A stretch of 64,000 nt of DNA. Origin: Lineus longissimus. Its lineage: Eukaryota; Nemertea; Pilidiophora; Heteronemertea; Lineidae. The position numbers were made by a program, and so were the translations under genes. The notes under the pieces were generated by a model. The model saw only the letters and a list, made by a program, of their open reading frames with translations, did no database searches and was not told the DNA's origin. The DNA lies in NCBI RefSeq assembly GCF_910592395.1, contig NC_088314.1, forward strand, positions 16,157,998 to 16,221,997, in the 5' to 3' direction. Below, piece by piece: positions 10,894 through 23,016 of this stretch. Position 1 is the first letter of the stretch, and each line of letters begins with the position of its first letter.

Positions 10894-12674
10894 ACCACTG
10901 TCACAGTGACAAAAATCGCTCGTTACGTTTGCGCCAATATACCCCATACGGTTTTGCATTGAAGCACAAAACTATGCATCATCAGACATGTCAGAAAGAA
11001 CCTCGTGCGTTGAGCACGTATAGCCTAAGCCTTCCGTATACAGATACTTACTAAGTATGTCAATGTCAGAAGGTGCATTGCATACATGATACAATGCACA
11101 GTAATGACTAATGTATTGTATGTATGCAGCCTGCAAGCCACCGAACGCGTGGCTGAGACACCATCATGGCTTTGCATGCTTACCAGCAGACAGAGCAGAG
11201 ACCAACGATCGTGAACTCCCAGTTTATCATGATTCTAAATGTATATAACATCTACAAATTGGCTGTGGACCATCATCATTCACGATGAACATATCATGTA
11301 GTAAACCCAGATGGCGCTGTTATCTCAATTTCAGAAAAATTTGCAGATTAGTCATTTTGTGAAATCATCGCCGTTGTGTTACAGAACCGTCCGCATTGCC
11401 TAAAATCTTTACCTTTACGTGTAGACGAAAACACATTTAGCGATGTTCTCTCATTATTCATATCCATCAAGTGGTCAACTCGATCTGGTTTATGGCAAGC
11501 TATATTAGCGATGATACTTGGTAGAATGACCCTCCAGCATGTCTAAGTAATGTCATAATCCTGTCCAACTGCCATCTTTATTTGCACTTCGACGTTTTGT
11601 AGTTCTGATAATATATTTTGCATATTTTGGCTGATTTCAAGAATGCAACATATGTGCAGTTTTTTTTGTAACTGATATTACAAAAGAGTACGCATTCCCT
11701 AAAATCCATGGTTTTAAATTGACTGTAAAGAACAGAAGCGCCAAGGTCACGAAGAGGGCGTCGACCTAATTTGAGGCACCGAATTTCTGACTGCTTCATC
11801 AGAATAGTAACACTGAAGTGCTCGGCTGGCTCTAAAATATCATATGTGGAACAAGGGGAAAATTGGGAATCAAACAGACTTTGAATGGTTTTCAGGTTAA
11901 AATGAACTAGAGAAACCGCTGAGAAGACAGAAAAAGGCATCTTACTAGTGTAACACATCACTCTTTTAAATCGCTTTTTGTTCTTCGTAGGGACAGTTTC
12001 GTTACGTTATCAAACAATCGAAAAGCTAAAAACAGCGCCGTTTTCACAAGCGATGGGTAAATTCTGTTTTAAATTATTGGTTTAACTTGGTAAATTTAAC
12101 TCACTACAAAGCCGGTGAAAACGACGAAACAGCGACTGTAAGACGCTGTCCTAGCGAAAGCTTAACCTCAAAGTCCTCAGTGATCCAAAAATTCAACATT
12201 GCTTGGATAATATTTCCATGTGTCCGAAAGCAATATGAAAGTTATGTTTCACTGTTTGTTTTATAAAATCACGTAGTTACGTTTTAGTAAGGTTTGGAGG
12301 GCTTCGCACGTCCCAACAATACGATACTGTTTGCCCGACAGTGTATGTGTTGAAGTTGCCAAAATTGTGCATATACGTGTTGTAATGTATTTGCCAAAAA
12401 GTTAGTATTTCCTATTACATGGTTAATTACTAGTAGCTGATGATTAAGTCCGCCTTGCATTTATGACTAAATTGCTTATCCATTTCAGTGAATGATAATG
12501 TCCTCATTTATTGTGTTCCTGTGAAGACGTCATTAGAATTGTACTTAAATGATGTAGTATTTGGCAGAAATGTTTCAGAGTAACATTCAAAATATAGATG
12601 AACCGCCTAGAATTTGTTCATGAAATAAAAAGGGTATGCCACACGCCTATTCTTTACTTCACGCAGAGGATCAC
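10894..12674 (-). repeat. Duplicated unit, copy U0 (partial)
   Basis: Homologous to the 3' half of the PAN-gene units U1-U3: it contains the last PAN exon (11578-11918) and part of the following intron. Homology stops near 12674, inside the intron that would lead to exon 2, so exons 1 and 2 are absent. Unlike U1-U3 it lacks the Harbinger MITE: the empty target site, with a single TAA, is at 12139-12141. Confidence 0.8.
11578..11918 (-). pseudogene. PAN/apple gene copy 0: last exon only
   Basis: A 341-bp exon equal in length and phase to exon 3 of the other copies. It has an acceptor (TCTTCTCAG) before 11918 and the stop codon at 11578-11580. The encoded C-terminal domain has the Cys pattern ECVLFC, NCTYV and ICKIYY, and ends YKTSKCK. 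The frame is open throughout, but no exon 1 or 2 is found upstream, so the gene cannot make the full protein. It could serve as a donor for gene conversion. Confidence 0.7.
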
Positions 12675-12907
12675 TAATGCAATTATCAACTCGTATCTTT
12701 TACCACCCCTCCTCAAGTTTCGACAAGATACGGCGTCGAATTTTGGCGAAACTTATCCATTATCTGTGCATTGCCGTTCATAGCTTTGCCGTTGATTTGT
12801 AAACCTCCAGTGATCCGGCGTCGAATCTTGCCGATAAACTGGGCCGTTGATCGCCAAGTCTTGTCGAACTACTGACCGCGATAAAGTGATTTTGACTTTG
12901 TCAGCTG
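12675..12907. other. Junction segment between U0 and U1
   Basis: About 230 bp not shared with other units. It contains diverged GTCGAATTTTGGCGAAAC / GTCGAATCTTGCCGATAAAC repeats. Nothing else was recognised. Confidence 0.4.
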
Positions 12908-14330
12908 AGCTAAAAAGATATTTCAGGATTTCCATTTTGCACATAGGTCAACTATTGTGAAGGTAAACTGAATGTCTCAAGAGGAATTAGTCATACCCTG
13001 TTCAGAAATGTATGGTTAGAAACGGCATGACCTTTGACTACAATGATACAACATATATTATATACATATGTACATGCATATCTAATTCCGGAGACTAAAA
13101 CTGCAACATTGGCCAGGCTTTGGTCCTGTAAATGTACTTGTACATCAGCATATCAGGCAGATCATAACAGATGCCACCTGCACGCAGTGCTAGAGTGTGC
13201 ATGTACAGGTACACGTACACGTAATGTCCCTCGGATGTTTCTTTTTAAAATGTCTACCTGATGAAAGCCTATCCCAATAAAACAAAGCAAGAGGATGACA
13301 GTGTCGTTGTCAATACATGGCTTGAACACCTAAAAAGAACTATTCTTGAATAATATTTTTTGCTACCAATAGTGGCAAAATAATCTTTGTACCAGATATA
13401 TTGTGATGAAGGAACAGAGTGTTCTCTGCGGTATATCACATGCCGGCGCCTCAAAGCTCGACCAACTGGGTCAATTCTTGTTAGGCTTTTTCTTATTCTT
13501 GATCTCTGGACTAGAATACCTGAAATGAAACAAATTAAAGCATTTTACATCTTGACACCTCTCTTTGACATCACAACACATCGCTTGTATTGAAGAAGAA
13601 TAAAACAATGATGGCCATATGAATTGAAATGGGTAAATAATATGCGTCAGGGTTCAGAATCATTCATGACCACAGCCAATCAGGTAAGAGGCCTTGGCCT
13701 GTTCAGTGCATATTCTACTGGGAGCGCTCATGCTCTGAATTAATGAACCGGTCCTTGGGTATGAATACTGTACATGTAATTTCCAAAAATCATAAGTGTT
13801 TCTCGACATCGTTGGCTAATCAGACGAATGCGCCCAAGTTCTTCATCTAATTCGTTGTCAGTTATACTAGAATACTCAACTTAAGATGATTCAAATGAAG
13901 ATCCACTGCGACGATTCCGCAATGTCCTTTCACTGACACCTGAAGCAATTGACCACCAGTTGAATCCCATTCCCCAAAGTTGTTTGACTTGGTATGCAGG
14001 GATGTCGATTGATGGACGACCAGATAATCCAGTCCTTATGAGTCCATCATGTCCATGATTAGGCGTTTCTTTTTTTCGCACATTTGCAATAGTACCAGTA
14101 TTTGGCAAACTGGCTGTGGAGGTGATGAGCAAGGATGAAATCGTGTCATCAAATCGTAGTCGAACGTCAAGCAAGAGAACTAACAGATAGTTTTAGAGTG
14201 AATTAAGTGAATGATCACCTTGAGTTCGTTGAGCTTCTGTAGCAAAGGTGCAGCAATCTTGGCATAGTCGTTTATTTTTCCCCGATAATATTCAGCAACA
14301 TTGACCGCAATGTGTTTATTCAGGCATGAG
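12908..14330 (-). pseudogene. Integrase-type transposase fragment, N-terminal helix-turn-helix (U1)
   Basis: On the - strand, a conserved exon at about 14330-14222 (VAEYYRGKINDYAKIAAPLL, ending in CTCAAG before GTGATC) is followed by 14174-13881. The second part encodes GRPSIDIPAYQVKQLWGMGF and NWWSIASGVSERTLRNRR, then NELDEELGRI. This is the homeodomain-like HTH found at the start of a widespread animal family of rve-type integrase transposases (related to IS3EU/Ginger-like elements, from memory). The remaining 1 kb is degenerate. A stop breaks the frame just after the HTH in this copy. The catalytic core is missing from this piece. Confidence 0.6.
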
Positions 14331-15443
14331 AAGCTATATTGTATTAAGAGACTGAAAAGCCTGCAGCACCCTTTTAAAAAGCTAGGGCAATAAAAAGATA
14401 TTCCAGATGCAAGCGTCGATGTCCTGTCAGATATAAGGCACCCCTATTTGCAAATATGTAAAACTTTATCTTGCCCACCTAGCTACTGGTACTGCCTATA
14501 GACTCCCTTTAGTTTAATGAAACCTTAGAGTAACCATACTGGTTATTCTCAGTTCAAACATGACTATTCATTGCCATGAAATGAAGGCATTTTACAAATA
14601 AACAGTTACATAGATGAAATAAAATTGCAATTTAAATTGCTAATCAGCGGCCTCATTCCAACCACAATTGTCGTCATAGGTACTGTCACAGTGACAAAAA
14701 TCGCTCGTTACGATGGCGCCATTATACGGTTTTGCATTGAAGTACAACACTATGCATCATCAGACATGTCAGAAGAAACGTCGTACATTGAGCATGTAGC
14801 CTAGCCCTACCGTGCTATTTTAGCGATGATACTTGGTAGAATGACCCTCCAGCATGTCTTAGTACTGTCATAGTCCTGTCCAACTGCCATCTTTATTTGC
14901 ACTTCGACGTTTTGTAGTTCTGGTAATATATTTTGCATATTTTGACTGATTTCAAGAATGAAACGTATGTGCAGTTTTTCTTGTAACTGATATTACAAAA
15001 GTGTACGCATTCCCTGAAATCCATGGCTTTAAATTGTCTGTCAAGAACAGAAGCGCCAAGGTCACGAAGAGAGCGTCGAATTAATTTGAGGCACCGAATT
15101 TCTGACTGCTTCATCAGAATAGTAACACTGAAGTGCTCGGCTGGCTCTAAAATTTCATATGTGGAACAAGGGGAAAATTGGGAATTAAACAGACTTCGAA
15201 TGGTTTTCAGGTAAAAATGAACTAGAGAAACCGCTAAGAAGACAGAAAAGGCTTCTTACTAGTGTAACACATCACTCTTTTAAATCGCTTTTTGTACTTC
15301 GTAGGGACAGTTTTCGTTACGTTAACAAACATGCCAAAAGCGAAAAACAGTGCTGTTTTCACAAGTAATGGGTAAATTCTGTTTTTGAGTTATTGATTTA
15401 ACTGACTACAAAGCCGGTGAAAACGACGAAACAGCGACTGTAA

Positions 15444-15894
15444 AGCCCGCAGCATACTAGCCGCCAACTTCGGCGTTCACTGGCGTTTTTTGCCGCAAGA
15501 GTCCTGAACGCCTGAAAAATCCCTAGTCTGCTACAAACGGCGTCGGCGAACGCGACTTGCCGCCACTTGCCGCAACTAAACGCCAAATATCTAACATGTT
15601 TGATTTTTGACGCGTGTCAACGCGTTTGAACGCCTGAAGAATCCAGACGGCTACGGATGGTCGCCTGACTTGGCGTCGGCGGCGAGGCTATGGCCAATCA
15701 GCTTGCGTCTTGATGTCACATGATTTCGCGCTGCATGGCCCAGGATGAGTTAAAATGGCGGAAAAGACGCTACTGGACGCCAACTCTGGGCAGGTGTGCT
15801 CTGACCGGGATCCACTGGCCGCCAACTTTGGCGTCGAGAGGCGTCAGCCGAACGCTTCTTGTCGCCAAAGTTGGCGGCTAGTGTGCGGCGGGCT
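15444..15894. mobile_element. Harbinger-type MITE, copy B (in intron 2 of PAN gene copy 1)
   Basis: A 451-bp element with about 32-bp terminal inverted repeats beginning AGCCCGC, flanked by TAA at 15441-15443 and 15895-15897. Same insertion site as copies C and D, so it was present before the units were duplicated. Confidence 0.85.
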
Positions 15895-17346
15895 TAAGAC
15901 GCTGTTCTATCGAAAGTTTAACCTCAAAGTCCTCAGTGATCCAAATAATTCAACATTACTCGGAATAATTTACATGTGTTCGCCAACAGTATGAAAGTTA
16001 TGTTTCACTGTTCGTTTTATAAGATCACTTGGTTACGTATTAGGAAGATTTGGAGGGCTTTGCACGTCCCAACAATACGATACTGTTTGCCCGACAGTGT
16101 ATGTGTCGAAGTTGCCAAATTTGTGCATATACGTGTGGTAATGTATTCGCCAAAAAGTGAAGGAAGAAAATAAATAAGAGTTACTAATTCATAGTTAATT
16201 ACTAATAGCTGATGATTACATCCGCCTTGCATTTATGACTAAACTGCATATCCATTTCAGTGAATAATAATGTCCTCTATCATTTATTGTGTTCCTGTGA
16301 AGACGTCATTAGAATTGTACTTAAATGAGGTAGTATTTGGCAGAAATGTTTCAGAGTAACATTCACATTATAGATGAATCGCCTAGAATTTGCTCATGAA
16401 ATAAAAAGGGTATTCCACACGCCTATTCTTTACTTCACGAAAAGGATCACTAAGGACTTCAATCTTTCATGGGTTCTTTAGGCCACTAATATGCTATATG
16501 GCAAAAATATTATCTTGATAGTAAGTATCCGTGTCAGCTGAGTGTAAATTAATATAATTCGTATTTATGAACTGTATTTTGCACAAAGTGTCACTGCTGG
16601 GTTTGATGGGTACCTGAGTACAGTTGCGCATCTGTTTCTGTCCCGCTATATCATACATGTATAAGTATAACAAACTGAGATACTTCCCAAAAAATAGATA
16701 AACAATATACTAGCAACATTACGAGCACATACCATCGCAGAACCTTTCGAAGTGATAGGCGAACCTCATAGTATAGCCACTACAAGATACAAACTAATTC
16801 TTATCGTCTATGGTATGGCGACTAACATTGCTGATGTGACAGAGTCCGAATAAAACATGCTGCTTGTGGCGAAATGCTTGACACCCACTCAACCCATGTA
16901 GTTTTGCTGTGATGTAATAATCAAAAGATTGGCATTTCAAATTATATTGGTTTTTACGGCAGGTTTCCAAACACTGCTTCAACGTTGAACGATGCAATGT
17001 TTTGTCGTCGTGTTCTGTTATCCAGGCGGATTGTATGCATCTAAATTTGACGTTGTGTCTTTGACAATTTGCTGTAACGAAGAGAGTAAATTGTCATCAT
17101 ACATTTCGTAGACTTCCCGTTAGGCACTGCATGCTATGCAGTACAATACAGCATGATTGGAGAAAACCAATATAATGATTACATATTTAAACAAATATTT
17201 GTTGCGAAATCAACTCCCTTCGACCGTCTTCTGCTCCGAATTCACATCAACAAATGTCAAAGAAAACATTGCATATTTTTGCGAAACGTCTCATAAACTG
17301 TACTTGGAAAAGTTGCCTTCAAGTTTTATTTATTGTTTTATAAATA

Positions 17347-17526
17347 CGGTGGAACCTCTTTTAGTGGACACCTCTCAATTAGGAGACCCAGGTTTTATAT
17401 AAGTATACTGTTTTTGGTTCCAAACCTACCATCTTCATTCAAATTCACCTCTGTAATCAGGATGCATCTCTAATAAGGAGAGCATATGTCAGTCCCAATG
17501 GTGTCCTTAATAGTGACGTTCTAATG
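17347..17526. mobile_element. pogo/Tigger-type MITE in intron 1 (U1)
   Basis: A 180-bp element flanked by TA. The left end is close to CAGTGGAACCTCTCTTAGCG, and the complement of the right end starts CACTAGAACG and continues with an AAGGACACC word. TA duplication and this TIR style are typical of pogo/Tigger MITEs. The left TIR in this copy has small changes. Confidence 0.6.
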
Positions 17527-18109
17527 TATTGGTAAAATCTGGTGATACATCTCAGAATCGTCCTACCAGATGATACTGACAAATTATTGACATGTGACCA
17601 GTGTTATGCGAGAATTGCCTGATAACGATAAGTAAGATAAAGTAAAATAGGGAATGCGGCATATTCCGTTCTGAGTTTGGATTGAAGAAAATCTACAAAA
17701 TCTGCACCGTCAATGAAGATTACAATAGCTGACTTCACGAGAGACACACGATAGAGTTCTGTCCAAAAACATTACATAATTTCTTTATGAAGAGAATGGG
17801 CCAGTTCAGAAAGAAGCCTTTTCATGAACAGTACGCGGTAAGCTGGTCCAATGGACTAAAGATAAATCGTCCTTTCTCGATTTGACTCACCAATGCCATC
17901 CTCCTCTCTGAGCACACAGGTATATTGAAAGTGCGATGTCAAGAAAACTATCATCAGCATTAGTCGTCTAAATAAATGTACGGTGGCCTTCATCATGATA
18001 CTGCCAATCACGTATCTCCGTTGGCTGAAGGAACGTGAATGTTGGTGGTTCATTGAAAAGGTTGGATTGATCGAGGACCAGAATTGAATCACTGAGAAAA
18101 TACTTGAAA

Positions 18110-19590
18110 ACAGGTTTTCGTTTTCTAATGACGTTACGAATTCTCTGAAAGTGTCATATAGTGCTTTTCCTGAAAACATCATTAAATCATAGTCCATGGG
18201 CTGGTCACGCCATGCATATGCTCTAGTTTCATTTATCTAAACCGTTTCTAAATATTCAAGAAATAATAAAATATCGTATACATTGTCGTTCGATGCCATT
18301 CAATGTATTCAAACAATGAGTTTGTGACACCAAGTTGTCCGATGGTGAGGCTGTTACCGGCCATGCTGTCTTCGCCTTTGTGTCAATTTCGATTAATCAA
18401 CGATTACACGGGTCCATGTATACGCCAGTTATTATACTGCATGACCTACATTTTGAATGACCTTTAAATATGTATTAAACTTTACCAGAGTCCCACTTAA
18501 CAACATAACCTATTGTCCAGAACACAAGGCACAAACCCAAGTTTTAAAACATGTAGTATAATAAATGGACGGTAGTGTAATAAATGGACATCTGAAAAGA
18601 AAGTTACATGGTTACAAATTCAGCCTAACCAGGGACAAACAGAACCAAAATAAAAACTATAGCAGCTTCACTGAGCTGACTTATAAGACAGACCAGTGAT
18701 GACCACTTCATTACACACAGGTCTGAAAAATCAAAAACAGTCTCTGGGCTGTTATGAAGTGCAATAAGATAATAGTTACGACAACTACTATACACCATTG
18801 ATCATTTATAGATTTCCTAAAATTGATTTTCAGATTTAATGACGTAACGAATTCTCTAAAAGTGTCATATAGTGCTTTTCCTCAAAACATCTTTAAATCA
18901 TACTCACTGGGCTTGTCACGCCATGTATATGCTCCAGTTTCATTTATCTAAACCGTTTCTAAAAGTTTCAAGAAATATGAATTATCGTACACATTGTCGT
19001 TCGATGCCATTCAATGTATTCAAACAATGAGTTTGCCGTCTTCGCCTTTGTGTTGATTTCGATTAATCAACGATTACATGGGTCCATGTATACACCAGCT
19101 ACATTTTGAATGACCTCTAAATATGTATTTCCTTCAGAATGAGCAGCAACATGGTGTGACGGAGCGGGGTTAGGACAATTTACACGGGCCAGGTCGCGAA
19201 TAATGAATTCCACAAATCAAGTCCCCTAAACTTTACCAGAGTCCTACTTAACAACATAATCTATTGTCCAGAACACATGGCACAAGGCCAAGTTTTAAAA
19301 CATGTAACAGTATAATAATTAACATGTATAGTAGTATAATAAATGGAAATCTGAAAAGAAAGTTACATTGTTACAAATTCGGCCTAACAAGGGACAAACA
19401 GAACCAAAATAAAAACTATAGCAGCTTCACTGAGCTGACTTGTAAGACAGACCAGTGATGACCACTTCATTACACAAAGGTCTTAAAAATCAAAAAAAGT
19501 CTCTGGGCTGTTATGAAGTGCAATAAGACAAGAGTTACGACAACTACTATATACCATTGATCATATAGATCTCCTAAAATTAATTTTCAG
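18110..19590. repeat. 720-bp tandem duplication upstream of PAN gene copy 1
   Basis: The block starting near 18119 (TTTTCTAATGACGTTACGAATTC) recurs from about 18836 with about 5-10 percent differences and an extra stretch near 19140-19240. Units U2 and U3 have only one copy of this region. Confidence 0.7.
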
Positions 19591-20860
19591 GCAAAAGGGA
19601 CAGACACAAACACGACCGACCAGTCCCTGAATGTGCATATTGGTCACATGAACATGACCAATTTGGTCCTTTGACCCCAAGACCCCTTTCTCCTGCCTTT
19701 AGTTTCCTTAAATACTGTGGCCTGTGCATGTTTGTCAGGTCACCTGGCCTGGAGGCCACCAACTCCTTGGCTCATGCATATACATTGTAGTCTCCTTTTA
19801 AAAAGTCGCCAAGCATGCACATTGGCCACCATTATTGATAGCAGCTCGATGGTATGCATTTTTATGTATCAATCTTGCATCTCATTTTAACCATATTGCC
19901 AAATCAAGCTATTGACTGAAATATGTAAGATGGGTTGAACTAAAAAACCTAGTTTTCTAGTCTAGCATACTGTCCAAGACATTGGGCTGCCTGTAAGAAA
20001 AGAGCAATGCCTTCACATTGATCATCAGCAAGAGGATCCACCATCTTCTGCAATCTGGACCATGTACGTTTCATCCGAAAGACTGAGATATATATCAGGC
20101 ACCTGAACATTGTTATTTGTCCGCAGGTCAGGCAGAGGGGCAACGTCATCATTCAACTCAATGTTACTATCATCCAATTCTAAAATGTTAGGATTTTGCA
20201 TCACAGCTTCGACTCACATCATAATTGGACTATGATTTTTGCAGGTTCGGATAAGATGATTTTTCCATTTCCCTACGAATTCCTTTAGGCACGATTTATT
20301 CCGCATAGCAGCAACACGAATTTTCTGTATGGGTCGGCGATACCAGCATTTTCCATATAGAAGAAAATGTCACTAAAGGTACAAGTTACATCCACTCACT
20401 ACATCAAGCCATAGTCTTTCAACCCGCTGGTTATTGGTAGAGAGACCAGTTATAAACTGCCCCCATTCAGTCCACCAGTGTTCAACATACACCCTCATTG
20501 AACTCTATTATCGAAGAGGGTATAAAAGCACCAGACCCTGGCCTATTCGAGCACTTGGCATTTGCGCCTCATTGCGCTTAGTCGTTCCCCTTCAATTCAT
20601 GGTAAGACTCTCGTATTCTCTATTATTCCGATTTCTGCAGGCTCGGTGTTTGAGCGGGCTACGCCTTTTTTGCCTATATTCTTTATGCAGGCGCTGTGCA
20701 ATTTTCCTGTGCATTTCGTTTCTAGTCTAGTCGGCGATGCCTATGTCGGGTCTTGTTGTCCAATTTGTCCATTTGTATATTTTCTCGTCTTTCCCGATTT
20801 TATTCGTATTTTCGTGGCATGTATATTTTGAATGTCTCTATGTGTCTTTCTGCCATGCGA

Positions 20861-21056
20861 GCCTTTGTGCTGGGGCAGTGTGTAGCCTTGCGAGCCTTGA
20901 GCTGCGGCCAGCCTTGCGAGCCTTCGGGCTGGGGCAATATGCCTTGCGAGCCTTCGGGCTGGGGTAATAGCCTTGCGAGCCTTCGGGCTGGGGCAATAGC
21001 CTTGCGAGCCTTCGGGCTGGGGCAATAGCCTTGCGAGCCTTCGGGCTGGGGCAGCA
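20861..21056 (+). repeat. GC-rich tandem repeat, about 29-bp unit
   Basis: Six units of the type AGCCTTGCGAGCCTTCGGGC followed by TGGGGCAAT. The last four are nearly identical; the first two are diverged. Confidence 0.85.
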
Positions 21057-21142
21057 TGCTGGTTTGGGCTAGTGGCGTTTTGACGTATGCGTTGTGTGAA
21101 GCCTCTGGAAATTTACGTCGGGGGGGGGGGGGTAGAAACGCT

Positions 21143-21229
21143 ATGGCATGCTTTTACTGCAATTCAAATGACCATTTCATTAGAGATTGCGATAAAATGA
21201 AGGTCGTTAAGCATTTGGGTAATAACTAG
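21143..21229 (+). CDS. Small CCHC zinc-knuckle peptide
   Basis: A 28-codon open frame with ATG at 21143 and stop TAG at 21227-21229. Residues 3-16 fit the retroviral-type knuckle C-x2-C-x4-H-x4-C. Such motifs bind single-stranded nucleic acid in Gag proteins and some transposases. It may be one exon of a larger gene rather than a free peptide: a GTCGTT-type donor is weak, and no partner exon is evident. It lies just after a G13 run that would disturb a longer upstream frame. Confidence 0.4.
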   Translation: MACFYCNSNDHFIRDCDKMKVVKHLGNN

Positions 21230-22058
21230 GCTCCTTCTCTTGACCCGGGATAAACTGTCCTTGTGGAACCTCGGTTTCACGTGGGTCGGGAGTTGAGCCT
21301 TTTGTCCTTCTAAATCCTAAAGTTAGCTTATATCATTTTGCAGGCCATTTTGGGGTTTGCTATCCCAGATTGGGAATATTAGGTGGATTTTGATCCCCTT
21401 TCCATATCTTCCCATACACGAACCCCAGTTTGGACGACGGTGGAGGGACAGGAGGCTCAATTCCCGGCCCGCAACAATTGCCCGCGATTTGAAGATATTA
21501 TGCTACGTGGCGAATCCTATGATATAGATGCCTTGCCGTTGAGAAACCCGGATTTTTTCGTACCTGGTCAGTTGCATAATTTTATGGTTGAATGGGATGA
21601 AATCATTTGCATCGTTTTCATTCAGATTCTCATGTGTCTGTAAATTACCTTATGGTTGCGTATACGTATTCAGGCTCATCGTCCTAAAGTCATTCGCAGA
21701 TATTTATCACCCGCTAGCTAAAATACTCTGCCATATGGTACCAACTACTGTATATACGGCTCTCTAGGTCAGTATTTACAATGCACCGATAAAATCATTC
21801 GCAGTGTATAGATTGAAATGTATGTTGTGAATGTCAATTGACAAGTTCTTTGTGAATTAAACGTGCTTTGTAGATATCTTGTTTCTTCTTTCTTCTTAGG
21901 AGGAATCTTTTCTTTCTCCTTTCTCTGTGTTGGGAGTTTTGGGAGTGTTTCGATCCGATGTCAGAGGATTCCACCTCGGATTTCGTGGCCGTTGCGGAGA
22001 AATGGTTTTTGCTCCCAATACTCCCTTGAGATGATAGTGGTCACTGAGGGTGCGTATA

Positions 22059-22463
22059 CACCCTCATTGAACTCTATTATCGAAGAGGGTATAAAAGCAC
22101 CAGACCCTGGCCTATTCGAGCACTTGGCATTTGCGCTCGCATGTAATGAAGGAAGTTTCCATTCTATCCCCAGAGTTTCCTATTTGGAATGGTGACAGGA
22201 TAATATGAGATCGAGCCTTAATTGCTGGGCACCATCCATCTTCCATACCGCTAGAGATATTAGGTGCTATGGATTTGTTGCCCCTATATCATTTAGTTTC
22301 TCATGTTTGTTTGAGCCAGCTAATTAAGTCCCATTTTATTGGTTTCCTTGACCCACCCGCCCCACCCTTGGTGCCGCTGTCTCTCGTATTTCTTCTTACA
22401 CTGAAGAAATGCTTTTTGCTCCCAATACTCCCTTAAGATGATAGTGGTCACTGAGGGTGCGTA
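22059..22463 (+). mobile_element. Unclassified TA-flanked element, short internally deleted copy
   Basis: Shares the first 86 bp (including the TATA motif) and the last 57 bp with the long copy at 20490-22056, but has an unrelated or deleted 260-bp centre. It abuts the long copy with a single TA between them and is followed by TA at 22464-22465. Confidence 0.55.
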
Positions 22464-23016
22464 TATATCTTGCCACTTCAATATTCTCCATACAATAGTC
22501 AGCTCTCACACGAAGAGGGCATCCATTCAACGAAACTGCTCCTCTGAAATGATCACACACTACTAATTGCAGCTCCATTGTTAGTCGAACAATGGAGACA
22601 TAAACATAGCCTGGAATATCCCTCTATACCACCATGGATCGCGAAACCCCAGGGATCAAAAAGTAATTGTGATTTACATTGATGTGCCTGTTCATAAAAA
22701 GATATTTCAGGATTTCCAATTTGCACATAGGTCAATTATTGTGAAGGTAAAATGAATGTCTCAAGAGGAATTAGTCCTACCCTGTTCAGAAATGTATGGT
22801 TAGAAATGGCATGATATTTGACTACAATGATACAACATATATTATATATCTAATTCCCGAGACTAAAACTGCAACATTGGCCAGGCTTTGGTCCTGTAAA
22901 TGTACATGTACATCTGCATATCAAATGATGTTGACGTGGCAATTTGGTGTCCACTGCGCCTGCATGACCACAAGGTACTGTCTTCAGGGACTGTCTGACA
23001 GCTGTGATTGTTGACC

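Larger units (their letters stand above)
14893..17996 (-). pseudogene. Secreted double PAN/apple-domain protein, copy 1 (nonsense mutation)
   Basis: Three exons on the - strand: exon 1 17891-17996 (signal peptide, starting MMKATVHLFRRLMLMIVFLT), exon 2 16733-17071 (first PAN/apple domain with CLETC and KCQSFDYY), exon 3 14893-15233 (second Cys-rich domain). Donors are GTGAGT and GTATGT; acceptors are TTACAG and TTCTTAG. Both introns are phase 1, as is typical of shuffled extracellular modules. In exon 2 the codon at 16794-16796 is TAG where copies 2 and 3 have TTG (Leu). This ends the protein halfway through the first domain. Intron 2 carries the Harbinger MITE and intron 1 the pogo-type MITE. 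Because it is otherwise identical in structure, the inactivation looks recent. Confidence 0.75.
12908..20489 (-). repeat. Duplicated unit U1 (integrase fragments plus PAN gene copy 1)
   Basis: Collinear with 22464-31640 (U2) and 54739-61514 (U3). The order on the + axis is: integrase 5' region with helix-turn-helix (12908-14330), PAN gene on the - strand (14893-17996), upstream region, and integrase 3' region (19949-20489). U1 and U3 share a deletion of about 440 bp near 14814 relative to U0 and U2, and are nearly identical in the PAN exons. They are therefore the closest pair. U1 alone has a tandem duplication of about 720 bp upstream of the gene (18110-18833 repeated at 18834-19590). Confidence 0.8.
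20490..22056 (+). mobile_element. Unclassified TA-flanked element, long copy, with CCHC zinc-knuckle ORF
   Basis: Starts CACCCTCATTGA and ends TCACTGAGGGTGCGTA, an inverted-repeat relation, with TA on both sides (20488-20489 and 22057-22058). Near the left end lies a perfect TATA motif (TATAAAAGC, about 20520). Inside are a 28-30-bp tandem array (20861-21056), a G13 run (21120-21132), a small ORF at 21143-21229 encoding a CCHC knuckle (CFYCNSNDHFIRDC: C-x2-C-x4-H-x4-C), and an 86-codon open frame at 21383-21643. It interrupts the integrase gene exactly at the site seen intact at 31192. The superfamily is unknown to me. Confidence 0.55.
19949..22930 (-). pseudogene. Integrase-type transposase core, split by a TA-flanked element
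   Basis: On the - strand, 22930-22466 contains [19 protein letters not shown] (the region of the first catalytic Asp of rve integrases) and [21 protein letters not shown] (second Asp). After the inserted element (20490-22463) the frame resumes in 20489-20400 with FITGLSTNNQRVERLWLDV, which holds the catalytic Glu. It then runs through an acidic C-terminal part to 19949. Frameshifts are frequent. The family is DDE transposase of the rve superfamily. I cannot decide between IS3EU-like and Ginger-like without a search. Confidence 0.6.

Noticed and set aside
17157-17402. + strand frame conserved in three units (also 27600 and 58669)
   Set aside because: Lies in intron 1 of the PAN gene and runs into the pogo-type MITE; start and end differ among units, so it is not a likely gene.
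20741-21057. Repetitive open frames on both strands over the 29-bp array
   Set aside because: Frames stay open only because the repeat unit lacks stops; no start, signal or homology.
20490-22463. LTR retrotransposon with LTRs equal to the shared 86-bp repeat
   Set aside because: The repeats share both 5' and 3' ends of whole units, not one LTR at each edge, and no RT or protease was found.
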